Below are positions 33,666 to 42,634 of a stretch of 64,000 bases of DNA, piece by piece. The position numbers and the translations under genes were made by a program. The stretch's first letter is position 1; the number at the start of each line of letters is the position of its first letter. The DNA comes from Mycobacterium sp. ITM-2016-00318 (GTDB lineage Bacteria; Actinomycetota; Actinomycetes; Mycobacteriales; Mycobacteriaceae). The notes under the pieces are model-generated. The model saw nothing but the letters and a program-made list of their open reading frames with translations. It did not search any database and was not told the origin of the DNA. Location of the stretch: positions 2,108,001 through 2,172,000 of the forward strand of contig NZ_CP134400.1 of NCBI RefSeq assembly GCF_002968285.2, read 5' to 3'.

Positions 33666-34469
33666 ATGCCGAGATACCCGACCTCGCAGCCGATCACGGC
33701 CTCCGTCGAGATCGTCAGCGGTGTCGTGCACGTGGTCGCGACAGACCGCGAAGACACGGTCGTCGAGGTGAGTCCACGCGACCCGGATTGCGCCGCGGAC
33801 GTCCGCGTAGCCGAGAATGCGCGTGTCGACTTCCGCAACGGCACCCTCACCGTGTCGGCGGGCAGGCGCTTCGTCTCGCTCGGTCGGGGCGGTGCCGTCG
33901 TCGTCGAGATCGAGTTGCCGTCGAGGTCCCGTCTCCACGTGTCGTCCGCATCCGCCCGACTTCATGCCGAAGGTGTCTACGGCGACTGCCGCTCAGCCAC
34001 CGCCAGCGGCGACGTGGCCATCGAATCGGTCACCGGAAACGTGAAGGCGGACAGTGCCTCCGGTGGCATCACAGTCGACGTGCTCGACGGCGTGGCGGTC
34101 GTGTCGACCGCGTCGGGCGATGCTGCCTTCGGTGAGGTCAGCGGTGACGTCAGGTTGCGGGCGGCCAGTGGTTCGCTGTCGGTCCGACGACTCCGCGGAA
34201 CAGTCAACGCGCAGACCGCTTCCGGCGACGTTGCAGTGGCCGCAGCGGTGAACGGTGAGATTTCGGTGCAGACCGCCAGCGGCGATGTCGAGGTCGGCAT
34301 CGGGGAGGGCACCGTGGCCCGGCTCGAACTGCGGACTCATTCGGGGACAGTGAGGAACGGCCTCGAGTCGACCGACGGACCCGGCCAGGCCGAGGAGACT
34401 CTCGGCGTCAACGTGCGGACCGGCTCGGGTGACGTGACGGTGCGACGCGCCACGGTGGCAGCGGTCTAA
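33666..34469 (+). CDS. DUF4097 beta-strand repeat protein
   Basis: 267 residues, almost wholly short beta repeats of the type ATASGDVAIESVTGNVKADSASGGITV, with the recurring S/T-A-S-G-D turn, as in the DUF4097/DUF4098 adhesin-like families. No signal peptide is visible (start MPRYPTSQPITASVEIVSG), so it seems cytosolic or non-classically placed. Role unknown; such proteins often sit with regulators of envelope stress. The start follows GAGGAGAG, 25 bp after the RHH gene, so the two form an operon. Confidence 0.85.
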   Translation: MPRYPTSQPITASVEIVSGVVHVVATDREDTVVEVSPRDPDCAADVRVAENARVDFRNGTLTVSAGRRFVSLGRGGAVVVEIELPSRSRLHVSSASARLHAEGVYGDCRSATASGDVAIESVTGNVKADSASGGITVDVLDGVAVVSTASGDAAFGEVSGDVRLRAASGSLSVRRLRGTVNAQTASGDVAVAAAVNGEISVQTASGDVEVGIGEGTVARLELRTHSGTVRNGLESTDGPGQAEETLGVNVRTGSGDVTVRRATVAAV

Positions 34470-34477
34470 CCCGACGG

Positions 34478-34508
34478 CGGCGGCCCGGTCGTAGAGACCG
34501 GGCCGCCG
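34478..34508. terminator. Strong hairpin terminator
   Basis: CGGCGGCCCGGTC (34478-34490) pairs perfectly with GACCGGGCCGCCG (34496-34508) on a 5-nt loop, between the convergent DUF4097 and mpt70 genes. Confidence 0.8.
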
Positions 34509-34531
34509 GGCGTATTCGTCTGTGCTGGAAC

Positions 34532-35116
34532 CTAGTTCGTCGGGGGCATCAACACGGTGTCGATCATGTACACCTGCGCGTTGGCGGTCGACACGCCACC
34601 GCAGACAACCGAGGCGTCGTTGACCTTGAGGCCACCGCCCATCCCGGTCACGTTGACGTCGGCGCCCTGCACGGTCTTGTGTGTGCCGACGACCTGCATC
34701 GGGCTGGCCTGACCCGGTACCACGTGGTACGTCAGGATGCTGGTGAGCAGCGCGGAGTCGGTCTTGAGCTTCTCGATGGTCGCCGGGTCGATCTTGGCGA
34801 ATGCGTCGTCTGTGGGGGCGAAGACCGTGAACTCGCCGCCGTTGAGCGTGTCGACGAGATTTACGTTCGGGTTGAGTTGCCCCGAAATCGCTTTCGTGAG
34901 TGTTGTCAGCATCGGATTGTTGGAGGCGGCGACCGCTACCGGGTCCATCGCCATCCCGGCGACCGAGCCAGGACCGGTCGGCACCTTCTCGGCATAGGCG
35001 GTACAGGCGGTCCCGACCAGTTCGGCCGACGCACTGCCTGCGGTGGTCAGGGACATGCCCATGGCCGCCGCTGCCGCAAGGCCCGCGACCGCAACGGTCC
35101 TCTTCACATTCTTCAT
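34532..35116 (-). CDS. mpt70: Secreted fasciclin-domain protein MPT70-like
   Basis: 194 residues. Signal peptide with likely cleavage after ASA at residue 31, then one fasciclin (FAS1) domain: [62 protein letters not shown] through YMIDTVLMP. Two cysteines (TACTAY and VVCGG) fit the known disulfide of MPT70. In M. tuberculosis the protein is a major secreted antigen under SigK control. The SigK-like promoter at 35181-35207 gives a leader of about 60 nt. The fasciclin domain is very like that of mpt83 in this window. Confidence 0.95.
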   Translation of the reverse strand: MKNVKRTVAVAGLAAAAAMGMSLTTAGSASAELVGTACTAYAEKVPTGPGSVAGMAMDPVAVAASNNPMLTTLTKAISGQLNPNVNLVDTLNGGEFTVFAPTDDAFAKIDPATIEKLKTDSALLTSILTYHVVPGQASPMQVVGTHKTVQGADVNVTGMGGGLKVNDASVVCGGVSTANAQVYMIDTVLMPPTN

Positions 35117-35180
35117 CGGTTATCCACTTCCTGTTAGCGGACGACACCGGCTGTCGTCTCTGTTCGGGTTTCCGTAAGGA

Positions 35181-35207
35181 ATTCGGAGCCCGGACACGTG
35201 CGGATTG
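35181..35207 (-). promoter_or_regulatory. SigK-like promoter of mpt70
   Basis: On the minus strand CAATCC (35207-35202), 15 nt, CCGAAT (35186-35181). The -10 matches the known SigK consensus CCGAAT, and the -35 differs from CCATCC by one base. Confidence 0.75.
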
Positions 35208-35249
35208 GTCTCGAGCCGAATCGGTTTCACATCGGGGCCCGATCCGCCG

Positions 35250-37007
35250 TCAGCCATAGGTGAACGAGAACGCTTGCAGACCTCGGCTCAATCGCACCTC
35301 GAGCTCTCCGCGACCGACGTCGCCGCGCGCTACGAGCTGGTATGACGTCGGCGCGCCGGTGATCGGCACCGTCCTCGATCGGCCATTGCCGATGACGGTG
35401 ACAGTGCCCTCGCCGCCGGCGACGATGTAGACGTTCTTCGCGTTGTACTTCAGCGCGATCCGCGAGTCATCCGACTCGGCCGTCGCGCCCTGATAGTCGA
35501 GCCTCCAACGACCGCGGTAGGCGAAGGTGTCGTCGGCGAGCCGCAAGGGGTAGACGAAGTCTGTGGTGCCTTCGTCATAGGTGTCGGGCCCGCCGTAGTT
35601 CACCATCTTGCCCACCCCGAGGTACGTCTCGGGTGTCTGTCCCGCCGTGGGAGTCTGATCGACCGAAGCGGTCGCAGCGGGCAGATCCTCATCGGGGTTC
35701 GCGTTGAGTAGCAGCTGCCTGATCAGGTTCTCGGTGACGTCGTAGTCGCCCTCGCCGAACTTGATATGGCGCACAGTGCCGTTCGCGTCGATCAGGTACT
35801 CCGCCGGCCAGTAACGGTTGCGGTAGTTCGTCCACGTCGACAGGTTGTTGTCGAGCGCGACCGGGTAGGTGATTCCGAGTTCGGCGGCGCCGCTGGCGAC
35901 ATTGGCGCGGTTCTTCTCGAAGGCGTACTCGGGGCTGTGCACACCGATGACCTCGAATCCGGCGTCTCTGTACTTGGCGTACCAGTCGACCACGTGCGGG
36001 ATGGCGCGCTGGCAGTTGATGCACGAGTAAGCCCAGAAGTCGACGAGCACGACCTTGCCGCGCAAGGAGCCGAGGTCGACGGAAGCACCGCCCGGTGTGT
36101 TCAAGTATCCGGCGATGCCTTTGATATCCGGTGCGGTACCGCAGCGTTCGAGCTGTGCGGCGCCGTTGGTGCAGTTCGACAGCTCGCGGTTCTGATCGTT
36201 CACCAGGCCGCCGAGATCGAGTTTTTTTCGGACCTCGTCGGACGCGACGACCTTGTCCTGAAGCGAGCCGGTGTAGTCGGGGATCGCCCGCTGTAATTTG
36301 GCCGGCATATTGAACACCAGGACCAGCGCGAAGACCAGCATCACGATGCCGCCGATCACCCGGATGCGGCGCTGATGGCGGCGGAAGCTGCCGACCCGTT
36401 CGGCCACCCGCTGACCGGCCAGCGCGAAGAACAGCAGGGGAAGGGCGGCGCCGACAGCGAAGGCGATCGTCAACGCGACGGTGTCGAGGCCGATCGAGCC
36501 GGTCGCACCCGCAACCACGATCGCGGCGAGCACGGGGCCCGCACACGGCACGTACAGCACGCCGAGCGCCAGGCCCAGCCCGAAACCGCTCTTGCCGTCG
36601 CTCATGTGAAGCGTTGGGATACGGCTGAACGGCTTTTCCAGGATCTGTTCGAAGCGCGGAAAGACGAGGCCGAGGCCGATGGCGGTCAACGCGACGAGGC
36701 CGGCCCATCTGATCGCGTCCTGCGGGAGATGCAGCAGCGACAGCGCAGACGTTCCGACGAGCGTGACCACGCTGAAGCTCAGCACCAAACCGCCGATCAC
36801 CCGGTAGGGCCGTAACCGCTCCGACAGCGCAGGCTTCGCCGCGACGGCGACAGCGGTGCCGCCGCCCGCATCGGAGACCGAGTCGGTGTCCTGTGAGCGG
36901 GAACCGTGCGTGCCGGAGAAGAAGATCACCGGAAGCACCGGCAGGATGCACGGCGAGACGCCGGTGATCAAACCCCCCAAGCAGCCGATCAGTACCAGCG
37001 TGAGCAT
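35250..37007 (-). CDS. dipZ: DipZ: CcdA-thioredoxin-type membrane thiol carrier
   Basis: 585 residues. Membrane half: [29 protein letters not shown], with the CcdA-type PCILP cysteine, and later [15 protein letters not shown], six or so helices in total to about residue 250. The outer half has a thioredoxin fold with Cys329-Ile-Asn-Cys332 in [21 protein letters not shown], and a C-terminal beta-rich domain ending in [10 protein letters not shown]. It passes reducing power across the membrane to extracellular partners, probably including the neighbouring MPT proteins. A SigK-like -10 lies 7 nt before the ATG, so its mRNA may be leaderless. Confidence 0.95.
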   Translation of the reverse strand: MLTLVLIGCLGGLITGVSPCILPVLPVIFFSGTHGSRSQDTDSVSDAGGGTAVAVAAKPALSERLRPYRVIGGLVLSFSVVTLVGTSALSLLHLPQDAIRWAGLVALTAIGLGLVFPRFEQILEKPFSRIPTLHMSDGKSGFGLGLALGVLYVPCAGPVLAAIVVAGATGSIGLDTVALTIAFAVGAALPLLFFALAGQRVAERVGSFRRHQRRIRVIGGIVMLVFALVLVFNMPAKLQRAIPDYTGSLQDKVVASDEVRKKLDLGGLVNDQNRELSNCTNGAAQLERCGTAPDIKGIAGYLNTPGGASVDLGSLRGKVVLVDFWAYSCINCQRAIPHVVDWYAKYRDAGFEVIGVHSPEYAFEKNRANVASGAAELGITYPVALDNNLSTWTNYRNRYWPAEYLIDANGTVRHIKFGEGDYDVTENLIRQLLLNANPDEDLPAATASVDQTPTAGQTPETYLGVGKMVNYGGPDTYDEGTTDFVYPLRLADDTFAYRGRWRLDYQGATAESDDSRIALKYNAKNVYIVAGGEGTVTVIGNGRSRTVPITGAPTSYQLVARGDVGRGELEVRLSRGLQAFSFTYG

Positions 37008-37014
37008 GTCGGAT

Positions 37015-37041
37015 ATTCGCAGCGGCAGCGCATTTGGATTG
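37015..37041 (-). promoter_or_regulatory. SigK-like promoter of dipZ
   Basis: On the minus strand CAATCC (37041-37036), 15 nt, GCGAAT (37020-37015), then 7 nt to the dipZ ATG. Same spacing as the promoters of mpt70 and mpt83. Confidence 0.7.
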
Positions 37042-37056
37042 GTCTAGGCACAAAGA

Positions 37057-37083
37057 GCCCCCGACACTCGCAGTGCCGGGGGC
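37057..37083 (-). terminator. Hairpin terminator of mpt83
   Basis: GCCCCCGACACT (37057-37068) pairs with AGTGCCGGGGGC (37072-37083) with one mismatch on a 3-nt loop. On the minus strand it is followed by TCTTTGT. It separates mpt83 from dipZ, so dipZ relies on its own promoter. Confidence 0.7.
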
Positions 37084-37098
37084 CTTTGCGTCGGTCGG

Positions 37099-37770
37099 TT
37101 ATGCCGCAGGTGGCATCAGCACGGTGTCGATCATGTACACCTGTGCATTGGCGGTCGAGACGGCGCCGCACACCAGCCCGGCGTCATTCACCTTGAGGCC
37201 GTTGCCTTCTCCGGTCACGTTGACCTCGGCGCCCTGCACTGTCTTGTGTGTGCCGACGACCTTCGCCGGACTGGCCTGGCCGGGCACCACGTGGTAGGTC
37301 AAGATGCCGGTCAACAGATCCTTGTCGGTCTTGAGCTTCTCGATGGTCGCCGGGTCGATCTTGGCGAACGCGTCGTCGGTCGGGGCGAACACCGTGAACT
37401 CACCGCCGTTGAGCGTGTCGACCAGGTTCACCTGTGGGTTGAGCTGACCCGACAGCGCCTGCGTCAGGGTCTTGAGCATCGGGTTGTTCGACGCCGCCAC
37501 AGTCACCGGGTCCTGTGCCATGCCCGCGACCGAGCCGGGGCCCTCGGGCACCTGCTTGGCGTAGGCCGCACAACCCGAACCGATGAGGTTCGCCGCCGGA
37601 TCGGCCTTCGCCGACGACGTGGGCGCAGGTGCAGCGGAGGACGATTCTGCCGCCGCCGAAGAAGATGTCTCGGATTCGGTCGAGCTGTCGGTCGAACACG
37701 CCGACAGGCCGAGTACCGCCAGTGCCGCGATAGTGGCTGCCGTCAGCGTGCTGCGTTGAACATTTCTCAT
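37099..37770 (-). CDS. mpt83: Fasciclin-domain lipoprotein MPT83-like
   Basis: 223 residues. Lipoprotein signal with lipobox LSAC (Cys25), then a Ser/Ala-rich, low-complexity linker (about 26-60) that should span the envelope, then the FAS1 domain: [35 protein letters not shown] to [15 protein letters not shown]83 is the cell-surface counterpart of MPT70. The ATG at 37770 is taken by homology and has AAGGAGT upstream. A GTG at 37824, exactly 6 nt after the SigK-like -10, would give a leaderless form with 18 extra residues. Confidence 0.95.
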   Translation of the reverse strand: MRNVQRSTLTAATIAALAVLGLSACSTDSSTESETSSSAAAESSSAAPAPTSSAKADPAANLIGSGCAAYAKQVPEGPGSVAGMAQDPVTVAASNNPMLKTLTQALSGQLNPQVNLVDTLNGGEFTVFAPTDDAFAKIDPATIEKLKTDKDLLTGILTYHVVPGQASPAKVVGTHKTVQGAEVNVTGEGNGLKVNDAGLVCGAVSTANAQVYMIDTVLMPPAA

Positions 37771-37830
37771 TTGGTGCTCTGACTCCTTGGTCACGGACGT
37801 TGTGGCCGCCCATTGGCATGACACGGGTGC

Positions 37831-37857
37831 ATTCGACGTCAGGCCGGTCGCGGATGG
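37831..37857 (-). promoter_or_regulatory. SigK-like promoter of mpt83
   Basis: On the minus strand CCATCC (37857-37852, exact -35 consensus), 15 nt, TCGAAT (37836-37831). It overlaps the divergent 5' region of dxr. Confidence 0.78.
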
Positions 37858-37927
37858 GCGCGCGACGGGTCACGTCATACTTGGGTCACTTTCGGCCGGG
37901 CACGCCGAACAGCGGCACAATGGGGCG

Positions 37928-39223
37928 GTGAGCACAGCGGACGCGAGGAGCAGAACAGGCACAGCGGACGGGAGGAGCACGACAGGCACAGCGGACGCGA
38001 GGAGCAGAACAGGCACAGCGGACGCGAGGAGCACGGAAGGCACAGCGGACGCGAGGAGCAGAACAAGCCAGCGCCTGCGGGTGCTGATCCTCGGCAGTAC
38101 GGGTTCCATCGGCACCCAGGCGCTCGACGTCATCGCCGCCAACCCCGACCGCTTCGAGGTGGTCGGCCTGGCCGCAGGCGGCGGAAACCCCGATCTGCTG
38201 GCCCGTCAGCGCTCGGAGACCGGCGTCACGAACATCGCCGTCGCGGACGTCGACGCGGCGGAGAAAGTCGGCGACGTCACCTACAGCGGCGCGGAGGCCG
38301 CCACGTCGCTGGTGGAGAACACCGAAGCCGACATCGTGCTCAATGCGCTGGTGGGCGCGCTCGGCCTGCCGCCGACGCTGGCGGCGCTGGCCAGCGGTGC
38401 GCGGCTGGCGCTGGCGAACAAGGAATCGCTGATTGCGGGCGGCCCGCTGGTGTTGAAGGCGGCCGCGCCCGGGCAGATCGTGCCCGTCGACTCCGAGCAT
38501 TCCGCGATCGCCCAATGCCTGAGGGGCGGCACCCCCGACGAAGTCGCCAAGATCGTGCTGACCGCCTCGGGCGGACCGTTCCGGGGGTGGACCGCCGAGC
38601 GCCTCGAAGACGTGACCCCCGAGCAGGCAGGCGCCCATCCGACCTGGTCGATGGGCCCGATGAACACGCTCAACTCGGCGTCGCTGGTCAACAAGGGCCT
38701 CGAGCTGATCGAGACGCATCTGCTGTTCGGCATACCGTACGAGCGGATCGAGGTGGTCGTGCACCCGCAGTCGATCGTGCACTCGATGGTGACGTTCACC
38801 GACGGCTCGACGATCGCCCAGGCCAGCCCGCCGGACATGAAGCTGCCGATCGCGCTGGCCCTCGGCTGGCCGTCGCGGGTGCCCGCCGCGGCGCAGGCCT
38901 GCGACTTCACCAGCGCCTCGACCTGGGATTTCGAGCCGCTGGACGCTGCCGTATTTCCGGCCGTCGAACTGGCCAGGGAGTCTGGCCAGCGCGGTGGCTG
39001 CCTGACCGCGGTCTACAACGCGGCCAACGAAGAGGCGGCCGCGGCCTTTCTGGACGGCCGGATCAGGTTCCCCAGAATCGTGCGAACCATCGCCGACGTG
39101 CTGCACGCCGCAGACCAGTGGGCCGCAGAACCAGCTACCGTGGAAGAAGTACTTGACGCGCAGCGCTGGGCCCGGGACAGGGCAAGGGGCGCGGTTTCTC
39201 GGGAGGTTGTCGCCACAAAATGA
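37928..39223 (+). CDS. dxr: 1-deoxy-D-xylulose 5-phosphate reductoisomerase
   Basis: 431 residues from the GTG at 37928. Second step of the MEP isoprenoid pathway: NADPH-dependent conversion of DXP to MEP, the fosmidomycin target. NADPH site is [17 protein letters not shown]; substrate and metal residues lie in [68 protein letters not shown]. The catalytic core begins about residue 47 (RLRVLILG). Residues 2-46 are five nine-residue repeats (ADARSRTGT type) not expected in the family. An in-frame start at 37787 is also open but lies across the mpt83 promoter. It overlaps rip1 by 4 bp. Confidence 0.96.
   Translation: MSTADARSRTGTADGRSTTGTADARSRTGTADARSTEGTADARSRTSQRLRVLILGSTGSIGTQALDVIAANPDRFEVVGLAAGGGNPDLLARQRSETGVTNIAVADVDAAEKVGDVTYSGAEAATSLVENTEADIVLNALVGALGLPPTLAALASGARLALANKESLIAGGPLVLKAAAPGQIVPVDSEHSAIAQCLRGGTPDEVAKIVLTASGGPFRGWTAERLEDVTPEQAGAHPTWSMGPMNTLNSASLVNKGLELIETHLLFGIPYERIEVVVHPQSIVHSMVTFTDGSTIAQASPPDMKLPIALALGWPSRVPAAAQACDFTSASTWDFEPLDAAVFPAVELARESGQRGGCLTAVYNAANEEAAAAFLDGRIRFPRIVRTIADVLHAADQWAAEPATVEEVLDAQRWARDRARGAVSREVVATK
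37932..38066 (+). repeat. Five 27-bp tandem repeats inside the 5' end of dxr
   Basis: Exactly five 27-bp units (37932, 37959, 37986, 38013, 38040), each starting GCACAGCGGACG. Because 27 is a multiple of three, the array stays in frame and encodes five nonapeptides. Units differ from each other at only a few positions. Confidence 0.9.
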
Positions 39224-40446
39224 TGTGGGTCATCGGCGTCGTGCTGTTCGCGCTGGGCATTTTGATCTCAGTGGCGCTACACGAGTGTGGGCATATGTGG
39301 GTGGCGCGTGCGACGGGAATGAAGGTGCGCCGCTACTTCGTCGGTTTCGGTCCTACCCTGTGGTCCACCCGCCGACCCAACAAGCTCGGCTCCACCGAAT
39401 ACGGCGTCAAGGCCATCCCGCTCGGCGGGTTCTGCGACATCGCGGGGATGACGTCGATCGACGAGATAGCGCCAGAAGACCGCCCGTATGCCATGTACAA
39501 GCAGAAGACATGGAAACGGGCCGCGGTGCTCTTCGCCGGTCCGGGAATGAACTTCATCGTCGGCCTTGTGATCCTCTACGGCATCGCACTGTATTGGGGT
39601 CTACCCAACCTGACCCCCCAGCCGGCCGCCTACGTCAGCCAGACCTCCTGTGTCGCACCGGAGATCAGTAAAGGGAAGTACGCCGCGTGCACAGGTGGCG
39701 GTCCAGCCGCCGCCGCCGGGATCAAGCAGGGCGACGTTATCGTCAAGGTCGGCGACACCGATGTCTCCAACCCCGACGAGATGGTCGCCGCCGTCCGCGA
39801 GGCCAGCGGCCCGACGCCGTTCGTCGTCGAGCGCGACGGTCAGCAGATCAGCACGGTCGTCGACGTCGGCAAAACCCAGCGCTTCACCTCGGACACCGCC
39901 ACAACCCCGTCGACGGTCGGCGCGGTAGGGGTGTCGGCGTCCGAAGTCGGGCCAGTCGAGTACACGCAGTACAACCCGGTGACCGCGATCCCCGGCACGG
40001 CGGCGTTCACCGGTGACCTGGTCGTCGAACTGGGCAAGGCGCTGGCGAAGATCCCCACCAAGATCGGCGCACTGGTGCAGTCCATCGGAGGCGGCGAACG
40101 CGATCCGGAAACCCCGATCAGCGTCGTCGGCGCATCCCGCATCGGCGGTGACGCGTTCGAACGCGGGCTCTACCTCGCGTTCTGGTTCTTCCTCGCACAG
40201 CTGAACTTCGTGCTCGGGGCGGTCAACCTGGTACCGCTGCTGCCGTTCGACGGCGGTCACATCGCGGTGGCCTTCTTCGAAAAGATTCGCAATGTGATCC
40301 GCAAGGCACGCGGTATGGCCGCCGCGGCTCCGGTCAACTACCTGAAGTTGATGCCCGCGACCTACGTGATCCTCGTGTTCGTCGTCGGGTACATGGCGCT
40401 GACCGTGACCGCCGACTTCGTCAACCCTCTCAAACCTTTCGAGTAG
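39220..40446 (+). CDS. rip1: Site-2 intramembrane metalloprotease Rip1
   Basis: 408 residues. The zinc motif HECGH (His21, Glu22, His25) sits in the first membrane helix, the third ligand Asp344 is in [12 protein letters not shown], and a PDZ domain lies between ([28 protein letters not shown]). Further helices are [20 protein letters not shown] and [15 protein letters not shown]. It cuts anti-sigma factors within the membrane in regulated proteolysis; in M. tuberculosis the SigK anti-sigma factor is one target, which ties it to the neighbouring mpt genes. It lies between dxr and ispG, as in other mycobacteria. Confidence 0.96.
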   Translation: MMWVIGVVLFALGILISVALHECGHMWVARATGMKVRRYFVGFGPTLWSTRRPNKLGSTEYGVKAIPLGGFCDIAGMTSIDEIAPEDRPYAMYKQKTWKRAAVLFAGPGMNFIVGLVILYGIALYWGLPNLTPQPAAYVSQTSCVAPEISKGKYAACTGGGPAAAAGIKQGDVIVKVGDTDVSNPDEMVAAVREASGPTPFVVERDGQQISTVVDVGKTQRFTSDTATTPSTVGAVGVSASEVGPVEYTQYNPVTAIPGTAAFTGDLVVELGKALAKIPTKIGALVQSIGGGERDPETPISVVGASRIGGDAFERGLYLAFWFFLAQLNFVLGAVNLVPLLPFDGGHIAVAFFEKIRNVIRKARGMAAAAPVNYLKLMPATYVILVFVVGYMALTVTADFVNPLKPFE

Positions 40447-40454
40447 GAGACCTC

Positions 40455-41606
40455 ATGTCCGTCGGCTTAGGCATGCCGGCACCACCCGTACCCACGTTGG
40501 CGCCGCGGCGAAAAACCCGTCAGCTCATGGTCGGCGACGTTGGCATCGGCAGCGACTACCCGGTCGCGGTGCAGTCGATGTGCACCACCAAGACCCACGA
40601 CGTGAACTCGACGCTGCAGCAGATCGCCGAGCTCACCGCCTCTGGCTGCGATATCGTCCGCGTCGCATGCCCCCGACAGGAGGACGCCGACGCACTGCCC
40701 GCGATCGCTGCCAAGGCGAACATCCCCGTCATCGCCGACATCCACTTCCAGCCGAAGTACATCTTCGCCGCGATCGACGCCGGCTGCGCGGCGGTGCGCG
40801 TGAACCCCGGAAACATCAAGGAGTTCGACGGCCGGGTCAAGGAGGTCGCCAAAGCCGCCGGCGCGGCGGGCATTCCGATCCGCATCGGCGTCAACGCCGG
40901 ATCGCTGGACAAGCGGTTCATGGAGAAGTACGGCAAGGCCACCCCTGAGGCGCTCGTGGAGTCTGCGCTGTGGGAGGCGTCGCTGTTCGAGGACCACGGC
41001 TTCGGCGACATCAAGATCAGCGTCAAACACAACGACCCCGTGGTCATGGTCGCCGCGTACGAACAGCTCGCCGCGCAGTGCGATTACCCGCTGCACCTCG
41101 GCGTCACCGAGGCGGGCCCGGCGTTCCAAGGCACCATCAAGTCTTCCGTCGCGTTCGGTGCGCTGCTGTCGCGGGGGATCGGGGACACCATCCGGGTGTC
41201 GCTGTCGGCGCCGCCCATCGAGGAAGTCAAGGTGGGCAATCAGATCCTGGAATCGCTGAACCTGCGGCCACGCAGGCTGGAGATCGTGTCCTGCCCGTCG
41301 TGCGGGCGCGCCCAGGTCGACGTGTACACGTTGGCCAACGAGGTCACCGCGGGCCTCGAGGGGATGGAGGTCCCGCTGCGTGTCGCGGTCATGGGCTGCG
41401 TGGTCAACGGACCGGGCGAAGCGCGCGAGGCCGATCTCGGCGTGGCGTCCGGAAACGGCAAGGGACAGATCTTCGTCAAGGGTGAGGTCATCAAGACCGT
41501 GCCTGAGCACCAGATCGTGGAGACTCTGATCGAAGAGGCGATGCGAATCGCCGAGGAGCGGGGGGTCGAAGATTCTGCCGGTTCGCCCGTGGTCACCGTA
41601 AGCTGA
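40455..41606 (+). CDS. ispG: 4-hydroxy-3-methylbut-2-enyl diphosphate synthase IspG
   Basis: 383 residues, iron-sulfur enzyme of the MEP pathway that converts MEcPP to HMBPP. The TIM-barrel opening is [45 protein letters not shown]. The [4Fe-4S] ligands are in the C-terminal domain: [10 protein letters not shown] and [18 protein letters not shown]. It follows rip1 by 8 bp, with AGGAGA before the ATG, so dxr-rip1-ispG form one operon with two MEP-pathway enzymes. Confidence 0.97.
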   Translation: MSVGLGMPAPPVPTLAPRRKTRQLMVGDVGIGSDYPVAVQSMCTTKTHDVNSTLQQIAELTASGCDIVRVACPRQEDADALPAIAAKANIPVIADIHFQPKYIFAAIDAGCAAVRVNPGNIKEFDGRVKEVAKAAGAAGIPIRIGVNAGSLDKRFMEKYGKATPEALVESALWEASLFEDHGFGDIKISVKHNDPVVMVAAYEQLAAQCDYPLHLGVTEAGPAFQGTIKSSVAFGALLSRGIGDTIRVSLSAPPIEEVKVGNQILESLNLRPRRLEIVSCPSCGRAQVDVYTLANEVTAGLEGMEVPLRVAVMGCVVNGPGEAREADLGVASGNGKGQIFVKGEVIKTVPEHQIVETLIEEAMRIAEERGVEDSAGSPVVTVS

Positions 41607-41660
41607 ACGTGATTCCTGTGCCTGGAGTCACCACGCCCTGAGGCCGCAGAAAGAGTCCCG

Positions 41661-42515
41661 ATGTCGGCTCCGCCGCTATTCCGCTTCGTCGACGAGCGAC
41701 GGGTCTCGGTGGTGCGCGACGTCGCGGCGGTCCGGCAGGTGCTCGACGCCGACCCGGTCGGTTGCTGCATGGTGGACTCCCGGGTCGCCGAGCACGGCGT
41801 CGACCCCAGCGCCATCGGCGGCGAGCTGTGGACGCGCGGCCGGGCCACCGAATCGCTCTGCTATGCCGGTGCCAATCTCATCCCCTTGCGCGGCGTGGCC
41901 GCCGACCTGCACGCGTTCGCCGACAAGGCGGTCAGCTCCGCGCGGCGCTGCTCGTCGCTCGTCGGCCGTGCCGAGTTGGTGCTGCCGATGTGGCGCAGGC
42001 TCGAACACGCGTGGGGGCCTGCCCGCGACGTGCGCGACCGCCAGCCACTGATGGCGCTGGCGACCGCACCGCAGTGTCCGGTGGACCCTGCGGTGCGCCC
42101 GGTGCGCATGGAGGACCTCGACGTCTACCTGGTCGCCGCCGTCGACATGTTCATCGGGGAGGTCGGCATCGATCCGCGCATCGGCGACGGCGGCCGCGGC
42201 TACCGGCGGCGCGTCGCGGGGCTGATCGCGGCTGGGCGGGCATGGGCGCGGTTCGAGCGCGGCCAGGTGGTGTTCAAGGCCGAAGTCGGATCGCAGTCAC
42301 CAGCGGTCGGTCAGATCCAGGGCGTCTGGGTGCATCCCGACTGGCGCGGTCAGGGCCTTGGCACGGCGGGAACGGCCACGCTGGCCGCCGCCGTGGTGCG
42401 CAGCGGGCGCATCGCGAGCCTGTATGTCAACGACTTCAACACCGTCGCCCGCGCGACCTACGACCGGATTGGCTTCGCCGAGGTCGGCACCTTCGCCACC
42501 GTCTTGCTGGACTGA
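41661..42515 (+). CDS. GNAT acetyltransferase with DUF4081 domain (Rv2867c-like)
   Basis: 284 residues. The N-terminal half (about 1-135) is the DUF4081 domain, including CYAGANLIPLRGVAADLHAFAD. The C-terminal half is a GNAT fold with the acetyl-CoA loop VWVHPDWRGQGLGTAGTATLAAAV and the last strand SLYVNDFNTVARATYDRIGFAEVGTF. The acceptor is not known. It follows ispG in the same direction, as in M. tuberculosis, 54 bp downstream, and may be cotranscribed. Confidence 0.9.
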   Translation: MSAPPLFRFVDERRVSVVRDVAAVRQVLDADPVGCCMVDSRVAEHGVDPSAIGGELWTRGRATESLCYAGANLIPLRGVAADLHAFADKAVSSARRCSSLVGRAELVLPMWRRLEHAWGPARDVRDRQPLMALATAPQCPVDPAVRPVRMEDLDVYLVAAVDMFIGEVGIDPRIGDGGRGYRRRVAGLIAAGRAWARFERGQVVFKAEVGSQSPAVGQIQGVWVHPDWRGQGLGTAGTATLAAAVVRSGRIASLYVNDFNTVARATYDRIGFAEVGTFATVLLD

Positions 42516-42539
42516 GTCGCCGGCACGTCGTTGGTTCTT

Positions 42540-42617
42540 ATGCTCCTCGCGTGCGCGGGTTAGTTTTATGCTCCTCGCGTGCGCGGTGGTTGGTTTTTAT
42601 GCTCCTCGCGTGCGCGG
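42540..42617. repeat. Three direct repeats ATGCTCCTCGCGTGCGCGG
   Basis: The 19-bp unit occurs at 42540-42558, 42568-42586 and 42599-42617, with T-rich linkers between. It fills the gap before the GyrA-like/GNAT gene. Read on the other strand, the core differs from the dxr repeat core at 2 of 19 positions. Confidence 0.8.
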
Positions 42618-42634
42618 TGGTTACGCTTCACGCC

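Noticed and set aside
37787..37927. Longer N terminus of Dxr from 37787
   Set aside because: It would run through the mpt83 promoter and upstream sequence with no homology; the GTG at 37928 directly precedes the repeat and core.
37932..38066. CRISPR array
   Set aside because: The 27-bp units are contiguous with no unique spacers, are in frame with dxr, and no cas genes are present.
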